64,000 nt of DNA, taken from Pyrus communis. Lineage: Eukaryota; Streptophyta; Magnoliopsida; Rosales; Rosaceae. The position numbers and the translations under genes are program-made. The number at the start of each line of letters is the position of its first letter. The first letter of the stretch is position 1. Of this stretch, positions 1-11,816 are shown piece by piece. The notes under the pieces were generated by a model. That model was not told where the DNA came from and did no database searches. It saw only the letters and a list, made by a program, of their open reading frames with translations. The stretch is taken from contig NC_084806.1 in NCBI RefSeq assembly GCF_963583255.1, positions 26,322,735 through 26,386,734 on the forward strand. Reading direction: 5' to 3'.

Positions 1-1243
1 GTATGAGAAGTTATTACGAGAAGTTGGTTATGTGCTTTAAAGTTAACGTTTTTATAGTTATTTCGCATATAGGTGATACGTATCCCGAGGACGAGCGTGC
101 GCACTCGAGGCAGGGGGGCTACGACCCTTCCACATACCAGTGAGTGGGCTTTTGGTTTTCCGTATATACCTATATACTATATTTTCCCAGAAATTTAATT
201 AATGTTTATTACTTATGCCATGCGTTACATTATCATTATTCATGCATCGATGGTTATGTTAGTAGTTGCATATATATATACATATGCATATTGGGTGCTG
301 TGGACGCACAGGTAAGTGCCAGGTAAGTGTTGTTTATATTTACATTCAGCAGTAGTTTGAGATGCTTAGAGAGCTCATAACCTGCACCCCCGGTGTTAGT
401 GCTCCCGCCCAGAGTAGGGCACAGTCCTTCACGTGATGTTCACCTCCCGCACCACACGCTCAGCTTGGATCCAAGTTAGGTGCACAGTCCTGTCGTACAT
501 ACCACATTAGGTGGTTCCGACTCGTAGGTGACCCGCGATTATTCGCACAGCCTTCACGTGATCGTAGCACTAGAGCGTATATATATGTTACACCCAGTCC
601 TGTCGTACAGACCACTTTAGGTGGTTCCGACTCGTGGGCAGGTTCAGTTATTGAGTTTTGAGATTTGAGCTCTATATGCAGCCGTACAGGTCACTTTAGG
701 TGACTCCGGCTGCCAGATTACATGTTATTGATTTGATTTATATATGAGCACTTGCATTTTATTATGAGATTCCGACATGGCATATTCTTGAGCATGATTG
801 GCATATCTATACATACGTACATATGTTTATTTTCTGGGAAGTATACAGGTTTTACGGCGAGGGGTTAGAATGTATTTTACTAAATGATTTTCAATGAGAT
901 TTGTTTTGGCCCACTCACGCTTTTGTTTTGCGCCCCTTCAGGTTCTAGTTGCTTAGCAGTTTCGGTGGTTTCCGAGAGGGTTCTCCCGGCTTTTCTGAGA
1001 GACACTCACCACCGTAGGGTCACATTCGGGTGTACTTTTGTCGCAACTTTTCTTTTGGACTGCTGTAGTCTTGCTCTGAATTTGTGTCTCACTTACGCTA
1101 GCACTTGTTTTTACTACTTTGTATGCTAGTTTTTAATTATTCGTACTTTTTATTTTACTATCTTATTAGCTTCCGCACGTGCACATGGTTACGTCACCTT
1201 CGTGTGATGGCCAGCACGCCCTGATCTCGGTCGGGGTGTGTCA
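1..1243 (+). mobile_element. 3' part of a long gypsy-type LTR, cut by the window edge
   Basis: This stretch aligns along its whole length with the second half of the complete solo LTR at 1439-3605 (base 1 here matches about 2382 there). It ends in the same GGTCGGGGTGTGTCA terminus. It contains the same boxes of the type AGGTGGTTCCGACTCG, each paired with an inverted copy in the preceding bases. No coding region is supported. What lies to the left is outside the window. Confidence 0.75.
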
Positions 1244-1433
1244 TTAGTGATAATGGTACGTTTATTGTTGGTTATCATATATTGGTTTTGTATTGATTGG
1301 TACGTTTATTTTAATTTTTGGGTGTACATATCGTTGATTGGTACATTTAGTTTTAGCTTTTGGTACGTTTTGTTTTAGCTTTTGATACATTTAGTTTTAG
1401 CTTCCTGTACATTTAGTTTTGTTCTCGTTGATT
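1244..1433. repeat. Degenerate AT-rich tandem repeat, interrupted by a solo LTR
   Basis: A loose unit of about 25 bases (TTGATTGGTACATTTAG and variants with GTACGTTT) recurs through this stretch. The same motifs resume at 3611-3800, after the solo LTR. The LTR therefore appears to have landed inside a pre-existing low-complexity array. No gene is visible. Confidence 0.55.
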
Positions 1434-1438
1434 GATAG

Positions 1439-3605
1439 TGTGACAGTCCGTCCCGGACTTTTCATATCGTAGGGGTGAAATGAAGATTTTGACCTTAGTA
1501 TGGTTGTTTCATTGTGTGGTCATTTTTGGGTTTTGATTGGTTGATTTGGACCACACACATACCCACACTCATTTCTCTCTCTCTCTCTACCCTGTCCCGA
1601 GACTCTCTTTCTCTCCCTTTCCTATCCTTTTTGTATGGACAACACCACAAACCCTTGAAATCGTCACGGATCGAGGAAACAAAACTACATATTCGTGCTC
1701 GTGAGGTCCTTAGGAGTTCAACCATACCCATTTCAGGTAAGGATACCTTCATTTTCACGTCAAACTCGGGATCCTCCGATTTGGTCACTGTTCATGCACA
1801 CGTTAATTCTTGTGTTTTTGGGAATTTCAAGCTTGTAGGAAGCTTGGTGAGGTCCTTAGAAGGCTCGGGGTGGTTCGTTTGAAGGTTTTGGACGTCGGGA
1901 TCGTGAGTTGTAGGTTTGGCCGGAGTTGGTGGTGTTTTCTCGACAAAATTTCCATGGGTTTTAGTGCTTGAAAGTGGTATGGATTTGTTTATCTTGTTGT
2001 AAGCTTCATTTTGGTACCAATTTTGTGAAATTTGGTTGAAAAATGAGTGAGATATCAAGTTTAGAAAATTTCCTGGTTTTCCGGCGCCTGCGATGGCGCC
2101 AGAGTTTGGCCGGAGAAGATGACGGAATATTCCGTCAGTTTGGACGGAATATTCCTAATGGCGCTAACGGCATCAATTAGATTTAACGTAATATTCCTGA
2201 CGGCGTTAACTGACGCCGTCAGTGTGCCAGGCACGTGCCTGCGCGTGGGCGGCGTGTGTGGCCATGCCTTGGTCGGCGCGTGGGGGGGTGTGCGGCGTCG
2301 GAAAATTATTTTAAAAATATGGGGATGTTCATAAGGTTGAGTAGATCACGTTGGTGTATTCATACACCCCATTTGAGCATTGTATGAGAAGTTATTTCGT
2401 AATGTTGGTTTTGTGCTTTAAAATTAACGTATTTACATTTGTTTCGCATATAGGTGAGACCTATCCCGAGGACGAGCTCGGTCACTCGAGGCAAGGGGGT
2501 TACGACCCTTCTACATACCAGTGAGTGGACTTTTGGTTTTCCGTATATACCTATATACTTATGTTTTTCCCAGAAAGTGAAATGAAACGTTTATACATTT
2601 ATATGCGATGCATTATGTTTGCCCATTTAATTATGCATTATTAGTTGCATATATATATGTGTGCTGGTTCTGCGGACGCATAGGTAAGTGCCAGGTAAGT
2701 TATGGTTTATGTTTATGTTTAGTAGTGATTTGAGATGCATAGAGAGCTCATAACCTGCACCCCCGGTGTTAGTGCTCCCGCCCAGAGTTGGGCACAGTCT
2801 TTCACATAATGTTCACCTCCCGCACCACACACTCATCTTGGATCCAAGTTAGGTGCACAGTCCTGTTGTACAGACCACTTTAGGTGGTTCCGACTCGTAG
2901 GTGACCCACGATTATTCACCTAGTCTTCACGTGATTGTAGCACTTGAGCGTACTTATTATACACACAGTCCTATCGTACAGACCACTTTAGGTGGTTCCG
3001 ACTCGTGTGCAGGTATAGTTAGTGAGTTGGAGATTTGAGCTCTAGATTCAGCCGTACAGGTCACGTTAGGTGACTCCGGCTGACAGATTACATGGCATTG
3101 TTTGGCATTTCCTGAGTACTTGCATTTTATTTTGAGGCATTTGGCATGGCATATTTTCGAGCATGATTTACATATATGAATATATTCTATTTTTCTAGGA
3201 AGTATACAAGTTTTACGGCGAGGGGTTAGAACTTTGTTTTTGAAAAGTTTTGTTTTTGCCCACTCGCACTTTTTGATTTGCGCCCCTCCAGGTTCTAGTT
3301 TGGCTAGCGCTTTTGGTGGCTCCCTAGAGGATTTTCCTGGCTTATCTGACAGATTATCACCAGTGTAGGACCACCTTTGGGTGTGTTTATTTAGTGTTGT
3401 TTTTCCTGGACTGCACTAGGTATTTTGTGCTTTGAAATTTGTTTTTCACACTTACACTTGCACATGTATGTTATTTACTTTGTGTATAGCTAGGTTTGTT
3501 TTTATTCATACTTATATTATTATTTATTAGCTTCCGCACTGTGCACATGGTTACGTTACTTCCACGTGACGACCAGTATGCCCTGATCTCGGTCGGGGTG
3601 TGTCA
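1439..3605 (+). mobile_element. Solo LTR, about 2.17 kb, with 5-bp TSD
   Basis: The element begins TGTGACAGTCC and ends GGGTGTGTCA, so it has TG...CA ends. It is flanked by a perfect 5-bp direct repeat, GATAG, at 1434-1438 and 3606-3610. No internal retroelement region is attached, so this is a solo LTR left by LTR-LTR recombination. Around 2123-2222 it holds repeated palindromes of the form ACGGAATATTCCGTC. Around 2755-3075 it has several inverted boxes (AGGTGGTTCCGACTCG and relatives). Related copies: 1-1243, 63078-64000 and, in reverse orientation and more diverged, 14549-17735 and 58841-61513. Confidence 0.85.
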
Positions 3606-3610
3606 GATAG

Positions 3611-4691
3611 GGTTTTTTCACGATTTTGTTACAATTGTTTTTGTACCATTTAGTATTATATGGGTACGATTAATATTATACATATCGTTGATTGGTACAT
3701 TTACTTTTATTCTTCAATTTTGTTTACTAGTACATTTATTTCCGGTTTTAGTAGGTTTGTTTTCATACATATATTTTTTATTGGTACGTTTGTATTATTC
3801 TCGATGTTATTTTCTTATATGAATTACTACAAAAATTTATATATGAATTACTACAAATATCTTAAATGGTATTTTATTTCTTCATTGAAAGGGAAAAAAA
3901 ATCAAATGGCAGGGTATTTTATTCCTTTATAAATTGTAGATAATCTTTTTTTTTTGTATAATTATCTTTAGAGGGAATCAAAGGAGCTAGATTGTAGGAA
4001 ATTTGTTTCAATATCTCTGCTATTTTTTTTCCTGACGTGAATAATTTAGGCAATGGTAAGATCTGTAATTTTGGTACAAATAAAGGACAGTTATGATAGA
4101 TGAGACTCCAATTTTGTAGAAAAAATATTTAATTAAATCTCTAAAACCAACAAATGTTTAGTCTATAGAGTTGAAAACCCAGACACTTATATCAAAACAC
4201 TCCTTTATAAATGCTTCTACATACGGTTAACCCGCAACAAAAATACTAAGAAACAAGAAGACTTTTTTGTACTGTGGTGGCCCGATGCCCAGCCACATCT
4301 TGGACACTCTAGGAATTTTGCCGCCACGTGAGTGGCCGATTTCTTATTCATGATGTGATCCAAGTCTGGAGATAGTCCCACATTAGAGAAATAAAAAAAT
4401 TATATTATTTATAGAGTACGGTTTTTTTAGATCTCTGATTCAAGAAGATTAAAGTCGCTTATTGTTCAAATTTAATTCAACTATGAGAGAGAAAATACAG
4501 TTAAAAATTAAATGATCACCTATTGTTGAATTAGAACGAACAATAAGTAATCACAATTTTTTGAAAATCTGGATCTAGAAGAACATATGTGACAGTTTAT
4601 ATATGAAAATTACTGCTAAGTGTCATGGGGGCTTATAATAATTTGTTAAGTCTGCTTTATCAATGGTCATAAATGATTCCTGCATGTCAAT
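3611..4691. other. Gene-free AT-rich stretch
   Basis: The first 200 bases continue the degenerate GTACATTTA array. The rest is AT-rich non-coding sequence. Short open frames are present but none shows a recognisable domain or codon pattern. Confidence 0.5.
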
Positions 4692-4913
4692 GGCATAGGA
4701 TCCTATTCGATTTCTCTTTGTGAGGATTTTGGAGATTACTTCATTGTGCCCGTTCATCTGTTATCTTAAGATCAAAAATCATTTGAATTATTTATTTAAA
4801 ATTGAACACAAACAGTACTTGATAAAAATTAATCGCACACTATACGATAAACAGATACAATGAAGTGATTCTCGGAATCCACACAAAGAGAATCTAAAAC
4901 AGATCCTCATCCC
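4692..4913. mobile_element. MITE of the GGATCC family (MULE-like)
   Basis: Imperfect terminal inverted repeats run from GGCATAGGATCC at the left to GATCCTCATCCC at the right, each followed inward by the GATTCTCTTTGTG type block. The centre has the family motifs TTGAACACAAACAGTA and ATCGCACACTATACGATAAAC. Same family as 53620-53821, 61585-61798 and the two interrupted copies at 26801/47843 and 50567/52474. No clean TSD could be assigned here. Confidence 0.7.
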
Positions 4914-5464
4914 ATGCTGACAAAGTATGTGGTGCGAGGTGGTTGGTGTCCCTGTGTTGATTAGCAGTTAGAGTGTACTGAGTAGTTAGGAATGTGATCC
5001 GATCCCACTTTCAACCTGAACCAACAAATTAATAACATGTGGCTCCATCTAGATCTAGCGAGTGCCACTGAAGCTGGCATTCGATTAGCTTAACGTAATG
5101 ATGAAATTAGTCATACTAAACTTCAATTAACCCTAATTATATATATTTTTGATTTGGACAGTTGTGGCATGCATTATCAAAAACCCTAGCAGAGAAGACA
5201 GCATCAGCCTTGGCAATGGACAGGAGCTTGAATATGGTGTCAATGAGTGTAGGGTCGCTGATGGCTCCGAGAAAGGTACCATTCTCTTCGTGTCGTCGGA
5301 AAGTATGATTTTCGTTTTTGAATCACTCTATTTTGTTGAGTATTGAAGAAGGTAAGAACGTTTAAAGTTTACCCAAATTTCGGCGAGCTTTCCAGTTTCC
5401 AGTTTTCCCCCGGATCAGTCACATTTCAAGCTATTTTCCGAGCATCTCCGGCAAAGTTCAGTTT
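4914..5464. other. Intergenic, no supported gene
   Basis: A 65-codon open frame at 5149-5346 has no recognised domain. Its last bases (5310-5345, encoding FESLYFVEY) resemble the sequence just upstream of the CCCH gene start (6645-6680, encoding QALYFVEE), so a small duplication is possible. Nothing else is supported. Confidence 0.35.
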
Positions 5465-5700
5465 GAGGGGGAGTAATAATAGAAATGCCACATGGTACTA
5501 TTTCAATAGTGAAGTTTGTTAGTATTGTTAGAAGGGTATTATTGTAATTGAGATATATGACTATATAAGAGATTGTATAATTAGTATTTCATTAAGTTCA
5601 TTTGTATACATTTTTTCATTAAATCAATACAATCTCTCTGGTTTTCTCTCTATCATCTTCCTCTTCCTCTATACCAACTTTATCTTTTGCAGAGCTTTCA
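5465..5700 (+). mobile_element. Remnant of a Ty1/copia 3' end (polypurine tract plus LTR)
   Basis: A polypurine tract of the classic copia form TTTGAGGGGGAGT lies at about 5461-5474. It is followed by an AT-rich LTR-like stretch beginning near 5518 (TGTTAGTATTGTTAG), with a TATATAAGAG promoter-like block and CT-rich leader. No coding part or second LTR is seen. Calling it copia rests on the tract alone, and the right boundary is approximate. Confidence 0.5.
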
Positions 5701-6696
5701 AATAGGTATAATCTTGTTCTACACTTTCCTATCTTCATTTTGATATATTATGGGTCAAATTTGGTTAAGAAACGATTGAGTTACGAAGTTTTGAAAATTG
5801 CACAAAGAGTTTTTAACGGAGTGATCACAATCTCTGAGACTATTTCTATTGATTTTCGATCTTAAAGACTATTTCTATTGATTATGCAAATTTCAAAGAA
5901 CATTTTGACTATTTAGCCAAATAAAAAATAAAATAAAATTATTCACACATATAGAATGTGTACTCATTCGCTAGTTATTAAATTAAAATACCATGTAATG
6001 GTAAATTCATTTCAAAAGACCAACTATTTTTGCATTTTCCTGAGATACTCCTTCAACACAAACGCACGCTCAGGATCGCCTCCAAAGTAAAAGACAAAAA
6101 GTTGGAAAAGAAAATAGGAAATGACTAAAAATGGAACAAAAGTAGAGAGTCTCGTCCAAGTCTTTCCTCTAAAAATTTACAATCTTTGATGTGAAAATTT
6201 GGAAATCTCCTCCATCTGAGGGATCTTTGAATCAATTCTCTCTCTAAATTCTCATTCTTTCTTTCTTGCCTCATTAATTTGAACACTCCTATCAATTTAT
6301 CGACCACTTTCCCTTTATTAATGCATTAACAGTTACCCATTTTGCTCTGCCACTTTTCTGGTAATTATGTTTTGGACATTTTGAGGCTGTAGATCCAACT
6401 GCAATTCCAACTTGGTAAGTGTTTCACCTTCCCATTTCCCCCCTTTGTATCTTTCTTTGATCTCTTGTAGTTGTTGTTGTTGCAGTAGTAGTAGTAGGTG
6501 GGTCTTGAAATATCCATTTCTCAGATTGTTGGGTTTGTTTTTTGGTTTTTTTTTTTTTCCAATCAAAATTTCAAAAATTTTGATAGAATTTTGGTCAATT
6601 TAGCTTGTGGATGTTTTGGTATTAGGGTTTTTATAGAGCAGTCTTGTTTTGTTTCAAGCACTCTACTTTGTTGAGGAATTGTACTTCCAAATTCCA
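5701..6696 (+). promoter_or_regulatory. Upstream region and probable 5' leader of the CCCH gene
   Basis: This kilobase precedes the CCCH start codon. CT-rich and T-rich leader-like sequence runs from about 6400. A GGTAAGTG donor-like site at 6415 and several T-rich AG acceptors before 6640 would allow a 5'UTR intron; this is inference only. No separate gene is supported. Confidence 0.35.
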
Positions 6697-9600
6697 ATGG
6701 ATTATGGTAGAGAGAGCAGTGTAGTCCATCTAATCACCGGGAATAGTAGTGGTGGTGGTGGTGATATTTGGTCTAGTGACCAGGCAGTTTGGGCTACTGA
6801 GGATGAGTACCGTGTTTGGAATAATGGTGACGCGTTGGCGGACACCATGTCCAACTCAAATTATGATCAAAGGCAGTCGCAAAGTCGCTCTGGAAGCGAA
6901 CCCCCAAATAAGAAATCAAGGAACTCCCAAGATGCAACTTCATCTAACCGGTCAAAAGCCATTGGGAAAATGTTCTTCAAAACCAAACTTTGTTGCAAAT
7001 TCCGTGCTGGGACGTGCCCCTATGTTACCAATTGTAACTTTGCTCATAGCATTGAAGAGCTTCGGAGGCCGCCACCAAATTGGCAAGAAATTGTGGCTGC
7101 CCACGAGGAAGAAAAGGCTGTACCTTCAGAGCCTAGGGAAGAGTGCCAAATTCCAATCGTCTCTACAGGTTATGGTGTGGAGACTCCAAGATCCTATAAA
7201 GGGAGGCATTGCAAAAAGTTTTATACTGAGGAAGGGTGTCCTTATGGGGATAATTGCACTTTTCTTCATGATGAGCAGTCCAAGAATAGAGAGAGTGTGG
7301 CAATAAGTTTAGGTCCTGGAGGGTATGGTGGTGGTGCTGCTGCTGTGAATGGAGCAAATAACAAGCCATCAAACTGGAAAACAAGGATTTGCAATAAGTG
7401 GGAATTGACAGGATATTGCCCATTTGGAAGCAAATGCCATTTTGCTCATGGTGTAGCAGGTATGATTTATATACTTTTTCCATTTTTGCTTTAGATAACG
7501 GAAAAGAATTGATGTTGATTCTGTATATAGGCTAGTGTTGTCTTTATAGCTCCAGTTTGAAGATTCAGCAATATTCCATGCTGTAATAGGTATCTGATTT
7601 GAGGATGAGAATAATTTAATTTTTATAGTTCCTTCATGTTGTCATTTGTCCATGTACATTTTCATAGAGCTAGCTGTCTTGCTTGGGCTTCCATTCTAGG
7701 ACTTAAGAAATACTGGTTTCAGTTTCTTTACATGGATGCTTGATGTTCTCAACTTCTGTTGCCCCAAATAAGTAAGACATTGAGCTAACTCTAAAGAATT
7801 GTTGTAAAATTATAATTTCATACATCATTTATGTCCACGCCTGTTCTTGTTTTGCTCTTGATTTTGCAAAGTACTTGAGTATGTTAAGTGATTCAATTAT
7901 GATCAACTACTATTTAAGTTTATTTTCCAATAGTTTCAAAATCATCGTACTGGTTTACTTCTTGTTTTGGTGCATCATTAACAAAGACTTTGTTACCTGT
8001 GTTTCTCCCCTGCAAAAAGGAAACCTTAACACAGGAATGTTTCTTTTAACAAAGGAATGTTTCTTTTTCATCATAAGACAAAGATGCTTGTCAACAGCTT
8101 TCTTTGTTCTGTTGTCTTTCATAGAGAGCCTGGGAAAGCCCAATTCCGATGTTAGGACAGAGGTTCTGGATTGCAAGAACATAAGACTTTATTCGAAGCC
8201 GCTCATCCCGTCTTTTATTTGAGCCAATCTATAGTGGAATTTAGAGGAATAGTTCCTGTAGCAGAAATATGCTGTTGAATTATTGCTTACTTGTTCACCT
8301 GTGTTATTGATTATGACAGGAAAAAGTGAACTCATTATGGTGGCGGGAAGAAATCTCCCATAATCTCTTCTATCTTTCATTTTTCTTAACCATCTGTGGC
8401 CTTGAACCAAGATTTTATTGAAGTTGCCTATGCTGATTTGGACAACTGGATAGTTTGTCCGTTTCTTAATTATTATTATAATTTACATGGGTATGATTAG
8501 AGAATACCAAGGAAGAAGGTCAGCTGAATAATACCATTAGGATTCCAGCAGCGGAGTTGATGTTACTATCACTAGATCGAACAATCTGCAAGTCATCAGG
8601 GGGAGTCTAGGGCTGTTCTCCAACCCACTGAAAAACCTTAACAAAGAGGTTGGTACAGAACAACCAGTCCAAAAGAGGCTTACATCTGACTAAGAAGGCC
8701 ACTCGTATTATCATAATGATTAATAAAATCATCTTTTATTGTAGGCTAGGGAAGTTCCTAGTTAGAAGCTCTATTCCATTTTTTCATTCAAACATGCCAC
8801 CTGAGCCTCTGTAAGTTTAGAAGAAACAAAGATTTTGACATAATTAGCGGTAGAGAATGAGATGGTGTATCGAATCTAGACTGCTGACACAGATATTTGT
8901 GGAATTCTTATTGTCTGGATCTGCCTCTGAGCATGTATATGTGTGAGAGGACTTTATAAAAAAATATAAGTGATATAAGTTTCTAACTCCTATCATGTCT
9001 TTAATGAGGGAGAAGACAAATCCAGACTCTCTCATACCTTCAGTGGAAATTTCTCAGAAACACGGGGCATATTCCCACTGTTAAAGTTTAAAACAATTAT
9101 TGGTTCACAATTGTAACAGCTTAGGGTTTTGGGATCTGGTTGTCTAGCATGGTACTAGAGCATCGGTAGTAGGAGGTCATTGGTTCAAAATCCAATCCCC
9201 ATTCTTACTTCATTGTAGGATTGAAAGGTGCAGGGTGGGGCTGGACCTATGTTTCTCTGCCTCTCCACATGCAGAATGGGGACATTCCTATGAACTTAAG
9301 GTTTTGGGTAGTGGTAAACCAACAATGTATGTCACCTGACCGACTGTACAGATGGCGACAAATTCAAATTAGCAACCAGCTTAAGAGAGATGTGGCCAGC
9401 CCACACTTATGAGCTGATCAACTTTTTCTTATTGGTGGTTTGACTTGTGCATTGAAGTCTAGGGAAATATCGTGCATCTTCCATGAGGAAAGGCACAATG
9501 GAATTTACCCTCAAAATATAAAGCTTAAGCAAGGATCATGTAGATGCATACTATTGTCGTACAACTTGATCCAGTTTGGCTACACGGTGCTGTCACTGTT

Positions 9601-10276
9601 GTATTATGAGTAATGATACTAGATTGTGCATTTGTTTGTTTACTTGTTTTCTCTAATTTTTAGTTTATTGGCTACTGAACTATCGGTACAAGTTCTGGCT
9701 GAATAATGAAAGATTAGAAAGTGTTCATAAAAATTGGCATGGTGATGTTCCTGTTAAGGTTGCAAGTATTCAGGGTTAGTTGACAATAAATGCAAATATG
9801 CTCTTATGAGAACGCACTTGACAACATCTGTTCGACTTCAACTTTTCTGCCGCGGAAGAGTAGCATGCTAATGTATTGTCTGGAATCTGAGGACTATATT
9901 TTTGTTTCAGTTCGAACTTATGTGCAATATCTATCATGACTAATCGTATAGTGCTTTCAGTATCTGACTTTGAAATCCCGAAATTCTGACTGCAGAATTA
10001 CACCGGTATGGTGGTGGGCTTGTGGAGGGAGAAACTAGAGATTCTTCTTCAGTCGCTCCTGACAATAAGCAGGGAGTAGTGCCTTTAAAAACTCCAGGAG
10101 ATGCTGTGGTAGTATCGGTCCCTCTAGTCTCATATTCTGATGTTTATCACCTTGGAGTTCCGTCACAAAGATCATCTATCGTAATTCAGAGATCAGGGCC
10201 GAGAGCCCATCAGAAATGGAAGGGACCAGACAAAATCAGTAGGATATACGGTGACTGGATTGATGACATCGAATAG
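6697..10276 (+). CDS. CCCH-type zinc finger protein with three fingers, two exons
   Basis: Exon 1 is 6697-7459 and exon 2 is 9996-10276, joined by a GT-AG intron (donor GTATGA, acceptor CTGCAG) with frame kept; the product is 347 residues. Three CCCH fingers are visible: C99-C107-C113-H117 (C-x7-C-x5-C-x3-H), C172-C181-C187-H191 and C232-C241-C247-H251 (both C-x8-C-x5-C-x3-H). The N-terminal 90 residues are low complexity with a GGGG run, and the motif RRPPPNWQEIVAAHEEE follows finger 1, as in plant CCCH proteins of the C3H12/C3H39 type. Family knowledge: such proteins bind RNA (some DNA) and act in mRNA control in nucleus or cytoplasm. The start at 6697 is preferred because the residues from the in-frame codon at 6649 do not look conserved. 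The exact orthologue is not certain. Confidence 0.85.
9079..9324 (+). mobile_element. TRIM-like miniature LTR element inside the CCCH intron
   Basis: A 71-base left LTR (9079-9149) starts TGTTAAAG and ends GTCTAGCA. It is followed directly by TGGTACTAGAGC (9150-9161), a diverged initiator-Met primer-binding site. A shortened second LTR is recognisable at 9291-9324 (AACTTAAGGTTTTGGGTAG matching CAGCTTAGGGTTTTGGGAT). The short internal part has no coding capacity. No TSD was found, so the right boundary is approximate. A tRNA-like block (GGTTCAAAATCC) in the internal part could instead suggest a SINE, but the LTR-PBS arrangement fits a TRIM better. Confidence 0.6.
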
Positions 10277-11656
10277 AATTTGCGATTGCTCGCCTGCAAT
10301 GCACTGCGGTCACTTACATAAATTAGATAGAAAACTAGATACCTAGTCTTTGTAAGAGATTACGGTATCATCATGTAGCTGTAACATTTCTGTAAAAGTT
10401 TCTGTATCCTCGCTTCGAGTTCAGGTTAATCGCGGGCTTGTTAAGTCGCATCCGATGTGTGTTTCATGTGAGAATTTTGTTGTTACAAATAGAACTTGAA
10501 GCTTTGTATCACTCTCCTAGTCTTAGTCTTCCTTGTTACCATATATAATTATGTGACGACCCTCTTTGTCCGAAAGAGACGATGGTCCTTATTTTGTACC
10601 ACTTTGTTCGAACTGTCAGTTCCCTATTCTCGAATTAGTCATAGTATTTGTATCTAGTCTTCTGCCTTTGAGGTTCTTTTGTACTGTTTGAAACTTTATT
10701 CTCTCGTATGATGCAAAATAATATGACTGGATTTTTCTTTCTTATTCGATGAATGGCCAGGCGAGATTCGAATTTGGGACTCCAACATTGGAAAGAGAAG
10801 TGCTAACGCTGCACCAAGGGCCAAATATGGCATTGAAATATACGGGTGGCTAGATAGTGTTATTTGGACAACCATTTTTATCTTCTATACATCCTTGTTA
10901 ATTTTTTGCCATTGTCTTTTTTACTTTTGATTTGACGTTTGGAAATTAAGAAGGGTGTGAAAAGAAGAAATGAGCGTGAATAATACTATCCTATATATAT
11001 GGATCTAGATCGAGAGACATTTTTCGACACACTTTTTTGGGGTTTTCATTTCGTAATTTTTCAAGAATTCGAACTGTTCATATTTCAATTTTTCTTGCAA
11101 AAAAATAGACAAATATAAAATCATTAAAAATATTCATTTCTAGTAAAGAAAATAGACGTATACATATTTATACAAAGACCACAATGAATGAGTGGGCCCT
11201 AAGAATATCAAAATATGAGTTCCCCGATTCTGACACACACATATATGTATGCATGTGTTAGGATACAAAGACACTCTCTTGACATACATTTTAAAACATG
11301 TTTTTATGGAATCCACTCTATAATGTATTTCATCAATCCTAACCCTATTTGTGTGTGTGTGTGTTATTGATGAAGAAATTGGTGGTTTGGAATAATAGTG
11401 AAGAGAATAATTCGCTGAGCCCTATCCTTCTCTCAAGGGCTCGCTCAAATTAAGCTCAGAAGTTTTGGTTCTTACCAGAGACTTCCACATCTCCAGCCAA
11501 CATACCAAATTAAGGCAACAATTTTGTCTGCTCACAAAAACATGAGGAGATGCATTGACAACATGCATGCCTCCTTGTTTCTCTCTTGCCAATGACTGAC
11601 TGGAGGAAGCAATCCAACACACACAAAGTTAGATCCCAACACTAACACAAACAACA
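10277..11656. other. Intergenic region between the CCCH and ATL genes
   Basis: It holds the 3' end of the CCCH gene and the upstream region of the ATL gene. Apart from a tRNA-like SINE head at about 10750-10835, no feature is supported. Around 11340-11365 there is a short GT repeat. Confidence 0.4.
10750..10835 (-). repeat. Possible SINE head (tRNA-like)
   Basis: Read on the minus strand it has a box A-like TTGGTGCAGCGTTAGCAC and a box B-like ATTCGAATCTC about 45 bases later, the spacing expected of a tRNA-derived pol III promoter. There is no CCA-ready acceptor stem, so it is not a tRNA gene. No SINE tail or TSD was found. Confidence 0.4.
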
Positions 11657-11816
11657 TTGCATTCTCTTCTTTGTAGCTCCTTCTCGTCAATATTACTATT
11701 ACTATTATTGTTGTGTTCCGTCGTCTCGGAATATCCATGCACTAGGGCTGGCCGGAAGTGCAAGCCGATCTCCGGCCACGAGGTTAACATCAAGGTATTG
11801 CCGCTCACTCTTTGTT

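Noticed and set aside
1495..2058. Overlapping open frames on both strands at the start of the solo LTR
   Set aside because: LTR sequence with CT-rich bias; no domain and not conserved as coding in the copy at 63078.
9150..9215. tRNA gene candidate in the CCCH intron
   Set aside because: GGTTCAAAATCC resembles a box B, but no cloverleaf could be formed and the context is a miniature LTR with primer site.
10750..10835. Functional tRNA gene on the minus strand
   Set aside because: No acceptor stem or anticodon loop; kept only as a possible SINE head.
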